Positions 1-5,908 are shown, numbered from the stretch's first letter. The stretch: DNA of 6,038 nucleotides from DATKCN01 sp035513175 (GCA_035513175.1 DATKCN010000299.1:1-6038), one strand, 5' to 3'. The notes: generated from the letters alone by a model not told the origin. Numbers and translations are program-made.

Positions 1-448
1 CATCGTCGAAGGCGTCGATCAGGTCGGCAGCGACCTCGACCGCCAGGCGCGTCTTGCCTACCCCGCCAGGTCCGGTGACGGTCACGAGCCGCGCGTCGGG
101 CCGGATCAGCAGCCCCCGCAGCGTTGCCGCCTCGCGTTCGCGTCCCACAAAGCTGGTGAAGGCAGTCGGCAAGCCGCTCGCGGTCAGGGCTGGGTTGACG
201 CCGGGGTTCGCGCTCAGCTCGGGGCGTGCCGCCCCGCTGAAGATTGCGCGTTGCGTCGGGGACAGGCGCAGAGCGTCGAGCAGCATGCCGACCGTCTCCA
301 TGCGCGGGCGCTGGCTGATCCCGCGCTCCAGATCGCTGATGGCGCGCACACTCAGGCCAGACCGCTCGGCCAGCCCCTCGTGCGTCAGTCCAGCCGCCAG
401 TCTGAATCGCTTCAGCAGCGCCCCGAAGGAGCGGCGATGCTCGCCCAT
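1..448 (-). CDS. XRE-type HTH / NB-ARC P-loop ATPase regulator, N-terminal part
   Basis: This is the first 149 residues of a gene that continues beyond the left edge. I translated it from the reverse complement. Residues about 7-61 form an XRE/Cro helix-turn-helix, with core LTHEGLAERSGLSVRAISDL (21-40) followed by ERG. A linker leads to FVGRE (100-104) and a Walker A loop GPGGVGKT (126-133) after LVTVT. This order (HTH, FVGRE, GPGGVGKTRLA) is typical of large regulators with an NB-ARC/AAA-like ATPase and usually C-terminal TPR repeats; that C-terminal part is outside the window. Such proteins are thought to be signal-responsive transcription regulators; no ligand can be read here. The ATG at 448 suits the family, but its nearest Shine-Dalgarno (GAGGTG, 464-469) is 15 bases away. 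An in-frame GTG at 466 is an alternative start adding six residues. It is divergent from the globin operon, which it might control. Confidence 0.9.
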   Translation of the reverse strand, partial: MGEHRRSFGALLKRFRLAAGLTHEGLAERSGLSVRAISDLERGISQRPRMETVGMLLDALRLSPTQRAIFSGAARPELSANPGVNPALTASGLPTAFTSFVGREREAATLRGLLIRPDARLVTVTGPGGVGKTRLAVEVAADLIDAFDD

Positions 449-486
449 TATCGACGCCCGTTTCACCTCTATGACGTGGTGCGCCA

Positions 487-507
487 GATCACGTTGCCGG
501 TGATCAC
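487..507. promoter_or_regulatory. Inverted repeat GATCAC-N7-GTGATC, possible operator
   Basis: Perfect 6-base arms (487-492 and 500-505) flank a 7-base spacer, and the right arm extends into the self-complementary octamer GTGATCAC (500-507). The site lies about 40 bases upstream of the HTH/NB-ARC start and about 190 bases upstream of the globin start. It could be an operator for either divergent gene, for example for autoregulation by the HTH protein. The rest of the 449-692 gap is very GC-rich. It holds a direct repeat CGCCGCCCG (521-529 and 541-549) and an inverted repeat CATGC-CACCT-GCATG near 581-595. I find no convincing sigma-70 promoter there. Operator function is inference. Confidence 0.3.
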
Positions 508-692
508 AGCCTAGCACGCCGCCGCCCGGCGAGCCACGCCCGCCGCCCGTGCGCCGTGCGCCGTTCTGTGTGTCAAACCGCATGCCACCTGCATGGTGTT
601 TCGGTCCCCAACGGCGCACACTGGCGCTACTTCCCGTGGTTCAGCGTCTTTCTGCCTGGCGCGTGGCGCCGCGATCGAAACGGAGTCAACCG

Positions 693-1073
693 ATGCAGGA
701 CACCGTCGAACAGAGCCTGTACCAGCGCCTCGGCGGCTACGACGCCATCGCCGCGGCAACTGATGAACTGCTGTCCCGGTTGCTGGCCGACCCGCAGCTT
801 GGCGGCTACTGGAAGGGCGCCAGCCTCGACAACCAGCGCACGGCCCGGCAACGGATCGTCGACTTCATGACCGAGGCGGCCGGCGGCCCCGCCTACTACA
901 CCGGCCGTGACATGCGCCTCTCACACGCGGGCATGCATATCAGCGAGTCGGACTGGGAGGTGTTCATGGAGCACTCCCGCGGGACGCTGGCGCATTTCGC
1001 CGTGCCGGAGCGCGAAACGCAGGACGTGCTGGACTTCTTCTCCAGCCTCAAGGGCGACATCGTCGAGGCGTGA
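693..1073 (+). CDS. Group I truncated hemoglobin (bacterial-type globin)
   Basis: A 126-residue heme globin of the truncated (2-on-2) type, close to the usual family length. Typical roles are binding O2 or NO and NO detoxification in the cytoplasm; the ligand here is unknown. Visible signatures are SLYQRLGGYDAI (8-19), LLADPQLGGYW (30-40), the AAGG turn (62-65) and YYTGRDMRLSHAGM (68-81), whose His78 should be the proximal heme ligand. By eye against mycobacterial trHbN, the B10 position is Leu27 rather than Tyr and E11 is Ile55 rather than Gln, so the distal pocket may be apolar. The frame is open back to 549, but ATG 693 is chosen because GGAG (682-685) sits seven bases upstream and because homology starts there. 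The DUF1330 gene follows 18 bases after its stop, so the two form an operon. Class I is my best call. Confidence 0.92.
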   Translation: MQDTVEQSLYQRLGGYDAIAAATDELLSRLLADPQLGGYWKGASLDNQRTARQRIVDFMTEAAGGPAYYTGRDMRLSHAGMHISESDWEVFMEHSRGTLAHFAVPERETQDVLDFFSSLKGDIVEA

Positions 1074-1091
1074 GAATGGGGAGGCGCCGTC

Positions 1092-1454
1092 ATGGCGGCC
1101 TGTTACATCGCGTTGGCACGGGACGTCCCTGAGAACTTCCGGGAGCTCATGCGCCCGTACATGAATCAGGTCGAGGCCACAATGGCGCTGTACGGTGGCT
1201 ACTACACCACGTACATGCGGCATCGCGTCGAGGTGGTCGAAGGTGATTATGGCGCCTTCTTCGGCCCAACAATCGTCGAGTTTCCATCCTGGGAGCAGCT
1301 CTGGGCCTGGTACCACTCGGAGGAGTACGCGCCGCTCAAGGCCCTGCGCCAGCAGCACACCCGCTTTGATGTGATGCTGGTCGACGGCCTCACGGATGCT
1401 GAGCTCGCGGAGAACCGGCGGCTCGTCGGCCTGGGCAAGCCGGGGGTGGTGTAG
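1092..1454 (+). CDS. DUF1330 family protein (dimeric alpha/beta barrel)
   Basis: A 120-residue protein of the DUF1330 family, which belongs to the ferredoxin-like dimeric alpha/beta barrel superfamily. Seen in order: an N-terminal strand ACYIALARDV (3-12), MALYGGYY (31-38), the VEVVEGDY strand (46-53), TIVEFPSWEQLWAWY (60-74) and HSEEYAPLKALRQ (75-87). The EFPS...WY...SEEYAPLKALR block is the family hallmark. No catalytic residue is established for most members, so no reaction is assigned. ATG 1092 has an excellent Shine-Dalgarno, GGGGAGG at 1078-1084, seven bases upstream. It is 18 bases downstream of the globin gene and surely shares its transcript, which hints at a related heme, redox or small-molecule role (inference). 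The family usually ends near residue 100; here about 20 residues follow. The TAG stop is followed in frame by 80 more open codons, described separately. Confidence 0.85.
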   Translation: MAACYIALARDVPENFRELMRPYMNQVEATMALYGGYYTTYMRHRVEVVEGDYGAFFGPTIVEFPSWEQLWAWYHSEEYAPLKALRQQHTRFDVMLVDGLTDAELAENRRLVGLGKPGVV

Positions 1455-1697
1455 CCGGCTGCGCGCGAGCCGCTTCGCAAGGGCGAGACGGTTACGCCCG
1501 CATTCGACGACATCCAGAGCCGCCTCGCGCTTGCGCCTGACGCCCAGGGTCCGAGCTCGGTCCTGCGCGAGGCGTTCCTGCGCTGGACGACGCCGCGCGT
1601 CTGGATCGACGTCATGACGGTGGTAGACGTGGCCCATCACTTTGAGGAAGCCGAGCACGTCCTGCGGATGCTCCCACCCGGCCACTCCTACCCGTAA
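1455..1697 (+). other. In-frame 80-codon open extension after the DUF1330 amber stop
   Basis: Directly after the DUF1330 TAG (1452-1454), the same frame stays open for 80 codons to a TAA at 1695-1697. By hand count 68 of the 80 codons end in G or C, as in the real genes here, and the translation looks protein-like. It includes FDDIQSRLALAPDAQ, then VLREAFLRW, and ends with DVMTVVDVAHHFEEAEHVLR and LPPGHSYP. The only ATG is at 1614, which would give just 27 residues with no good ribosome binding site, so an independent gene is unlikely. Possible readings are a DUF1330 gene with a C-terminal domain cut off by a nonsense mutation, readthrough of UAG, a decayed gene remnant, or chance openness in GC-rich DNA. 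I do not recognise the sequence. The long minus-strand frame over the same bases is treated as a shadow. Confidence 0.4.
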
Positions 1698-1721
1698 CGC
1701 CCGGGCGCGCCGCCGCGAGTG

Positions 1722-1735
1722 CCGCGATCCCGCGG
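1722..1735. terminator. Small GC hairpin in the convergent gap, weak terminator candidate
   Basis: CCGCG (1722-1726) and CGCGG (1731-1735) can form a five-pair stem with loop ATCC. The gap lies between the end of the plus-strand open frame (1697) and the end of the minus-strand nuclease-like gene (1751). No T-run follows on either strand, so a factor-independent terminator is doubtful. It is the only hairpin I see where transcription from both sides should end. Confidence 0.2.
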
Positions 1736-1750
1736 GTGTGCTCGTTGCCC

Positions 1751-3325
1751 TCAGCGCGCCGCGCTCGCCTGGAAGGCCGCGTAGGATGGATGCACCATCA
1801 GCCGCGCCCCGCCGATCTCGAGCTCACGCGGGGGCGTGCCGTCCGACGGGCGCAGATCAGGCTCGTCCTTTGACAGGCGGTTGAACAGGGAGGCCAGCGG
1901 ATTGGCGTCACTGGCGCGAACCGGCTGCCCGTCGAGCAGCCGCAGCAGCTGCGGCCACGTCCCCCAGGCGGCGCGCCGGTCCGGCTTCGGGCCATCGCTG
2001 AAGTGCGCGAGGTAGCGGCTCAGCACGAATGGGTAGACGTTGTGCGCCCGAAACGGCTTCGCGGTGCGGGAGTCGACGCGGTTGAGCAGCTCGTTCGCGC
2101 CGGAGCGTTGCAGCCAGGCCAGCGCGCCGGAGATCTGCCGGTTGGCGTAGAGCAGGTTGTCCCGCTGCCGCGCCAGCTCTGTAGTCGAACGGGCGAATGG
2201 ATCCTGCGACTTCAGCTCGAAGAACGCGAGCGCGCCCGTCTTGCGGTCGAACACGACGGCGTCGATGTCGGTGCGCACATTGCCGCTGTCCCGTCGCAGT
2301 TCGATCCGGCCGCCGCTGGTCACAAAGCGCTTGTCCACGAACAGCGTGTACAGGTCCTGACGGAAGAGCCCCTCGCGCAGAATGGCGGTGTTGTTGTACT
2401 CCTGCGCGGCGCGGCGTCTCAGCTCTCTCGCCACGAACAGCAGCGGCTCCGTCGTCAGTCCCCGCAACGACCACACAAGTCGGTCGCCATCGACGCGGAC
2501 CAGTGGCGCGGCCGCGATTCCCGGCACGGCTGCGTGCCAGGCCGCATTCTCGCGATCCAGCGTGAAGGCGGCAACTGCCCGCCCGATGACGGCGGCATCG
2601 GCGCCTAGGGACGACGCCAGTGTCGCGACCAGCTCCCGCTCGGACAGCGGCGCCTGCAACTCTCCCCGGTCGCGCGCCTGCAGCGCCCGGACGATCAGCC
2701 GGCCCAGCACGGCGCGATAGGCGCCGATCGCGCAGCCATCGACCAGCGCGTCGGGCGGGTAGGCAAGCTGATGGCCCATCATCGCCACCCGCGCGTCCGC
2801 CCACCGGCGATACAGACCGTCGTCCCCTGCTTCGCTTCCTGCCACGTCGGTCAGCCCGGGCCCGTGCCGCTGCGCGAGCCACGCGGCCCACCACTCGAAC
2901 TCTGCCCGCTCCCGCCAGGTCGCGGGCGCCCGCTTCGTCGTGATCCACGCCTCGAACGTTCCGCCGCTGCCGTCCACCAGGCGCATGAACCCCGTCTCGC
3001 AATGCGCCAGCGCCAGCTCAGCCTCGGCCAGGCTGCCGCACTCCATCATGAAGCGCTCCGCCCAGCCGTCCAGTGCCGAGCCGCGTTGCCCGGTGTCGCC
3101 GCCGGTGGATTCCACGCAGAGCCGCAATGCCAGGTTTCCACCGGGGTCGGCGAGTCGATGACCGCTGACCGGATCGGGCTGCTGGCGGCTGGCGCCCGGC
3201 AGCGGCAGCAGCTCCCTGGCGCGCAGCACCGCGAGGATCGCTCCTTCACGGTCGCGCGGCACGCCGGCGCGCAACCGATCCCGCTGCTGATCAATCGCCT
3301 GTCGAAGCCGCTCCTGAGCGTTCAT
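1751..3325 (-). CDS. Uncharacterised protein with PD-(D/E)XK nuclease-like domain
   Basis: A 524-residue protein I cannot name. The recognisable part is residues about 315-405: a helix (REGLFRQDLYTLF, 317-329), a strand after FVTSGG (334-339), then RTDIDAVVFD (351-360) and GALAFFELKSQ (364-374). Asp355 followed by Glu370-x-Lys372 is the D...ExK signature of the restriction-endonuclease-like fold. The helix rich in Arg and Gln after it (ELARQRDNLLYANRQ, 383-397) fits that fold. Residues 1-300 are largely helical, Trp/Ala/Arg-rich and unassigned; there is no signal peptide or membrane segment. About 120 residues follow the nuclease core. Metal-dependent DNA cleavage is likely by family, but the target (defence, repair or other) is not shown. 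ATG 3325 has GAGG ten bases upstream (3336-3339). No methyltransferase, helicase or toxin partner adjoins it; it is a single-gene unit, divergent from plsC and convergent with the globin operon. Confidence 0.75.
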   Translation of the reverse strand: MNAQERLRQAIDQQRDRLRAGVPRDREGAILAVLRARELLPLPGASRQQPDPVSGHRLADPGGNLALRLCVESTGGDTGQRGSALDGWAERFMMECGSLAEAELALAHCETGFMRLVDGSGGTFEAWITTKRAPATWRERAEFEWWAAWLAQRHGPGLTDVAGSEAGDDGLYRRWADARVAMMGHQLAYPPDALVDGCAIGAYRAVLGRLIVRALQARDRGELQAPLSERELVATLASSLGADAAVIGRAVAAFTLDRENAAWHAAVPGIAAAPLVRVDGDRLVWSLRGLTTEPLLFVARELRRRAAQEYNNTAILREGLFRQDLYTLFVDKRFVTSGGRIELRRDSGNVRTDIDAVVFDRKTGALAFFELKSQDPFARSTTELARQRDNLLYANRQISGALAWLQRSGANELLNRVDSRTAKPFRAHNVYPFVLSRYLAHFSDGPKPDRRAAWGTWPQLLRLLDGQPVRASDANPLASLFNRLSKDEPDLRPSDGTPPRELEIGGARLMVHPSYAAFQASAAR

Positions 3326-3339
3326 GCGTCGGAGACCTC

Positions 3340-3367
3340 GTTATGAGCACGCGCTGACCTGTGGCAA
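3340..3367 (-). promoter_or_regulatory. Possible promoter for the nuclease-like gene
   Basis: On the minus strand, TTGCCA (3362-3367, five of six to the -35 consensus) and CATAAC (3340-3345, four of six to -10) are separated by 16 bases. The expected transcription start would fall only about 8 bases before the ATG at 3325. That would leave out the GAGG Shine-Dalgarno and imply a near-leaderless message. The match is therefore suggestive only. Confidence 0.2.
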
Positions 3368-3408
3368 CCATACACTGGCGCAGGGCGTGGCGCGGCTACC
3401 GCCAGACT

Positions 3409-3432
3409 CGTGGAGATGTCGTGGAAACCACG
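3409..3432. promoter_or_regulatory. CGTGG direct and inverted repeats between divergent genes
   Basis: CGTGG occurs at 3409-3413 and again at 3420-3424, an 11-base step (one helical turn). The second copy forms a perfect inverted repeat, CGTGG-AAA-CCACG (3420-3432). A further CGTGG is at 3386-3390. The cluster sits in the middle of the 224-base gap between the nuclease-like gene and plsC, where a shared operator would be expected. Closer to plsC, TATCAT (3505-3510) is a good -10 match but has no recognisable -35. Function is inference. Confidence 0.22.
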
Positions 3433-3549
3433 GTTCGCGCGCCGCTCGAAGCATCGGCTGTCACGCAGGTGAGGACCATTACCGGCATGCCCCTGCGCTG
3501 CATGTATCATGGCAAGCCGCGAGACACGTAACACGGGAATGGAGCCACC

Positions 3550-4206
3550 GTGCGGCATCCCCGCATCGCCTGGGCGCTGTGCGTCATCATTACTCGTCTG
3601 ATCGCGCGCCCGCGTCTGCGTGGCGCCGCTCGGCTGCCCGATCCTGACGCCGGGCCGTGCGTCGTCGCCTGCCGTCACATCTCCTGGATCGACCCGCTGC
3701 TGATCGTGTGCGCGCTCGGACCCCGGCGCCCGGTCGTCTTTCTGGCGGCCCGCGAGCATGTTGAGCGGCACAGCGTGCTGCGTCACGCCGTGCGCTGGCT
3801 GGGCGCGGCGATCCTGGTCGAGCGGGGCGCGCAGCACCAGCGGGACGTGCTGCGCGCCGCCCAGAACGCGCTGGCGCGCGGCGTCAGCGTGGCGCTGTTT
3901 CCCGAGGGCAGGATCAACGTCCTTGCCGAGACGGGGGAGACGATCCTGGAGCTGGAGCCGGGCGCGGCAGTCATCGCGCGCCGTTCGGGCGTCCCCATCC
4001 TGCCCCTGTCCCTCTCCGGCAGCGACGGCTTGCATTTTGGCCGCCGGGTCGAGGTCGTCGTCGGCGAGCCGCTTCCGCCCGGCGCCTCCCGCCCGGACGA
4101 CGGGACGCTGACGGCGCTGCTGCGCGAGCGTCTGCTGGCCCTCACCCCGCCCGACCCCCCGCCATCCCGCTGGCAGCCGGGCCGCTGGCTCTCCCGCCTG
4201 AATTGA
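3550..4206 (+). CDS. PlsC-like 1-acyl-sn-glycerol-3-phosphate acyltransferase
   Basis: A 218-residue membrane-associated acyltransferase of the PlsC/LPLAT family. Members transfer an acyl group to lysophosphatidate to make phosphatidate, the precursor of membrane phospholipids. Visible motifs are RHISWIDPL (42-50), which contains the catalytic HX4D pair His43 and Asp48, and ALFPEGRIN (115-123), the glycerol-phosphate binding block; most relatives have FPEGTR. The GVPILPLSLSGSDG strand (147-160) matches the family's third and fourth blocks. A short hydrophobic N-terminus (IAWALCVIITRLIA, 6-19) probably anchors it to the inner face of the membrane. The start is GTG 3550, supported by GGAG (3541-3544) five bases upstream and by the position of the HX4D motif. 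The C-terminus is proline-rich. Acyl acceptor specificity is not visible, so a related lysophospholipid acyltransferase role is possible. It appears monocistronic. Confidence 0.88.
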   Translation: MRHPRIAWALCVIITRLIARPRLRGAARLPDPDAGPCVVACRHISWIDPLLIVCALGPRRPVVFLAAREHVERHSVLRHAVRWLGAAILVERGAQHQRDVLRAAQNALARGVSVALFPEGRINVLAETGETILELEPGAAVIARRSGVPILPLSLSGSDGLHFGRRVEVVVGEPLPPGASRPDDGTLTALLRERLLALTPPDPPPSRWQPGRWLSRLN

Positions 4207-4209
4207 GTC

Positions 4210-4232
4210 GGGACGCGGGATGCGGGACGCGG
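4210..4232 (+). repeat. Heptamer tandem repeat GGGAYGC, three copies, after plsC
   Basis: GGGACGC (4210-4216), GGGATGC (4217-4223) and GGGACGC (4224-4230), then GG, begin three bases after the plsC stop codon. Runs of G recur every seven bases, three of GGG and one of GG, so the plsC transcript end could form a weak G-quadruplex. A related G-rich heptamer array on the other strand overlaps the dismutase stop codon (4455-4474). Confidence 0.6.
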
Positions 4233-4250
4233 AAATGGCGACCGGCCACC

Positions 4251-4271
4251 GATCTAAAAGGATCTCATTTT
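4251..4271 (+). terminator. Weak hairpin plus T-run, possible plsC terminator
   Basis: GATCT (4251-4255) can pair with GGATC (4260-4264) through four Watson-Crick pairs and one G-U pair around an AAAA loop. TCATTTT (4265-4271) follows. It lies 45 bases after the plsC stop on the sense strand. The stem is short and AT-containing for this GC-rich genome, so this is weak evidence. Confidence 0.2.
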
Positions 4272-4355
4272 GAATGTGTCAGGGAATGAGCGCCTTTGAA
4301 CGTGCTACCCCGTTCACGTCACGCGTTGCCACCCCCGCATCCACCCATCCCGCCG

Positions 4356-4387
4356 ATAAGAAAACGGGAGAGCCGAAGCCCTCCCGT
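4356..4387 (-). terminator. Intrinsic terminator of the superoxide dismutase gene
   Basis: Read on the minus strand, ACGGGAGGGC and GCTCTCCCGT form a ten-pair stem (one G-U pair) closed by a TTCG tetraloop, covering 4364-4387. TTTTCTTAT follows directly, with the T-run ending near 4356. A cUUCGg-capped stem followed by a U tract is a textbook factor-independent terminator. It lies about 80 bases beyond the dismutase stop. The plus-strand side lacks a T-run, so it should stop only minus-strand transcripts. Confidence 0.85.
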
Positions 4388-4454
4388 CTCGTAATCTGTA
4401 TCTGTCCGAATCCGGTTACGGGATAACGGCTAAGCCGCTCGAACCAGGCTCCTG

Positions 4455-4465
4455 CCCGCTATCCG

Positions 4466-4474
<9 letters not shown>
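4455..4474 (-). repeat. Degenerate G-rich heptamer repeat overlapping the SOD stop codon
   Basis: On the plus strand CCCGCTA, TCCGCTA and CCCGCT follow in tandem; on the coding strand these read as GGGTAGC-like units. The dismutase stop TAG (4466-4468) and its last Gly and Ser codons are part of the array. A looser relative, GGTTAC-GGGATAAC-GGC, lies at 4414-4430. The resemblance to the GGGAYGC array at 4210-4232 suggests one repeat family flanking the gap. Confidence 0.45.
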
Positions 4475-5080
<606 letters not shown>

Positions 5081-5099
5081 GGGGTTCCCTCCCTCGAAC

Positions 5100-5118
5100 G
5101 ACTCGACTGCTACGAGTC
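5100..5118. promoter_or_regulatory. Inverted repeat GACTCG-N7-CGAGTC in the SOD leader
   Basis: Perfect six-base arms (5100-5105 and 5113-5118) around a seven-base centre lie just upstream of the dismutase Shine-Dalgarno. It could be a hairpin in the 5' leader or an operator. I see no family match. Confidence 0.3.
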
Positions 5119-5177
5119 CAATAGGATCACGATCGCGACGTGCGATACACGAAAGTCCGGCCGCGGCTGGCGGGGTG

Positions 5178-5192
5178 GCCCGAAAATCGGGC
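5178..5192. promoter_or_regulatory. Inverted repeat GCCCGA-AAA-TCGGGC in the divergent SOD region
   Basis: Perfect six-base arms around AAA. A neighbouring smaller repeat, GCATG-GCTT-CATGC, lies at 5196-5209. Both would fall in the long leader of the dismutase mRNA if the candidate promoter at 5212-5240 is correct. They could be leader hairpins or repressor sites; neither is followed by a T-run. Confidence 0.3.
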
Positions 5193-5211
5193 GCCGCATG
5201 GCTTCATGCCT

Positions 5212-5240
5212 AGAATAACCAAGGCGTCGCCACTCCGCAA
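5212..5240 (-). promoter_or_regulatory. Candidate promoter for superoxide dismutase
   Basis: On the minus strand TTGCGG (5235-5240, three of six to -35) and TATTCT (5212-5217, four of six to -10) are 17 bases apart. Transcription would start near 5205 and give a leader of about 125 bases containing the inverted repeats noted above. The boxes are weak. Confidence 0.2.
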
Positions 5241-5245
5241 TGCAC

Positions 5246-5290
5246 GAAATGTCGCATTTCCCTTGCTAGCACGTCGGGCGCCGCGATACT
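5246..5290 (+). promoter_or_regulatory. Inverted repeat and candidate promoter before the DUF1349 gene
   Basis: GAAATG-TCG-CATTTC (5246-5260) is a perfect 6-3-6 inverted repeat. Immediately after it TTGCTA (5263-5268) and GATACT (5285-5290), each four of six to consensus, are 16 bases apart. The repeat would abut the -35 box, a usual place for an operator. The predicted start lies only about 12 bases before the ATG, which leaves little room for the Shine-Dalgarno, so the promoter is uncertain. The inverted repeat itself is certain. Confidence 0.28.
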
Positions 5291-5308
5291 GCCGAGAGGA
5301 GCCAAACC

Positions 5309-5908
5309 ATGACATGCGAGCGATTACCGTGCGAACGCGGAGTCTGGACGACGCCGCCCCACTCCACGCGTGTGGATGGCGAGCGTCTCATCGTCGAGGC
5401 CGTCGAGGGCAGCGACTACTGGCGCGACACCCTCTACGGCTTCCGGCACGAGGACGGGCACGCCCTGCTGGCGCCCTGGGAGGACACGCATGCGGTCGAG
5501 GTCTCCTTCCGCCTCACCGGCTTCAGCGGGCTCTACGATCAGGCGGGTCTGATGCTCTGGCGCGACGACAGCCGCTGGATCAAGGCCGGGATCGAGGTCA
5601 ACGATGGCGAGCCGCATCTGGCGGTCGTCGTCACCGATGGACACTCCGACTGGTCCCTCGCGCCGGTGCCGGACTGGGTGGACCGCGCCGTCACCGTGCG
5701 CGCCAGCCGCCTGAACGACGCCGTCGTCCTGCGCGCCCGCGTCGACGCGGAGCCGTGGCGCACCGTGCGCGTCGCCCGTTTCGACCACCCGTCCGGCAAG
5801 CAGGCCGGCCCGTACCTGTGCGCCCCGACCCGCGCGGGCTTCCGGGTCGCTTTCACCCGCTGGGCGCAGACCGTCCCCGACACGGAACTGCACGCCGACC
5901 CTCCCTGA
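5309..5908 (+). CDS. DUF1349 family protein (concanavalin A-like beta-sandwich)
   Basis: A 199-residue protein of the DUF1349 family, a beta-sandwich fold of the concanavalin A-like lectin/glucanase type; some relatives are annotated as regulators of enolase expression or as YesU-like. Visible family blocks are GSDYWRDTLYGF (34-45), GHALL (50-54), LYDQAGLMLW (75-84), SRWIKAGIE (88-96), VVVTDGHSDWS (106-116) and a closing strand AGFRVAFTRW (176-185). There is no signal peptide, so it is probably cytoplasmic. A carbohydrate-related ligand is plausible from the fold, but no catalytic activity is established. ATG 5309 has AGGAG (5297-5301) seven bases upstream. It is divergent from the dismutase gene. 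Two Cys residues occur in the first eight positions (Cys3, Cys8), outside the domain; their role is unknown. Confidence 0.88.
   Translation: MTCERLPCERGVWTTPPHSTRVDGERLIVEAVEGSDYWRDTLYGFRHEDGHALLAPWEDTHAVEVSFRLTGFSGLYDQAGLMLWRDDSRWIKAGIEVNDGEPHLAVVVTDGHSDWSLAPVPDWVDRAVTVRASRLNDAVVLRARVDAEPWRTVRVARFDHPSGKQAGPYLCAPTRAGFRVAFTRWAQTVPDTELHADPP

Noticed and set aside
547..564. CCGTGCG tandem, about 2.5 copies
   Set aside because: Too short and too GC-rich to distinguish from base composition; no further copies nearby.
549..692. 48-residue N-terminal extension of the globin frame
   Set aside because: Its composition is unlike a globin, no Shine-Dalgarno supports an upstream start, and ATG 693 has a well-spaced GGAG and matches the family N-terminus.
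921..1685. 254-codon open frame on the minus strand
   Set aside because: It lies antisense to the globin and DUF1330 genes, both with strong family motifs and ribosome binding sites. Its translation is Arg/His/Ala-rich without recognisable motifs; openness follows from GC-rich codon use on the other strand.
2003..2608. 201-codon open frame on the plus strand inside the nuclease-like gene
   Set aside because: Antisense shadow with no motif and no ribosome binding site.
1908..3002. 364-codon open frame on the minus strand in a second frame of the nuclease-like gene
   Set aside because: It is an Arg/Ala/Gly-rich out-of-frame translation, whereas the alternative frame contains the D...ExK core, a balanced composition and a start with a ribosome binding site.
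3322..4035. 237-codon open frame on the minus strand opposite plsC
   Set aside because: The plus strand carries an intact acyltransferase with HX4D and FPEG motifs. The antisense translation is low-complexity and would overlap the start of the nuclease-like gene.
4414..4444. GGTT...AACC with inner CGGC-TAA-GCCG hairpin downstream of the SOD gene
   Set aside because: Short stem without a T-run; the strong UUCG-capped hairpin at 4364-4387 already explains termination.
5127..5315. 62-codon open frame on the minus strand in the SOD/DUF1349 gap
   Set aside because: No ribosome binding site at its start, it overlaps the DUF1349 start codon, and its composition looks like translated control region.
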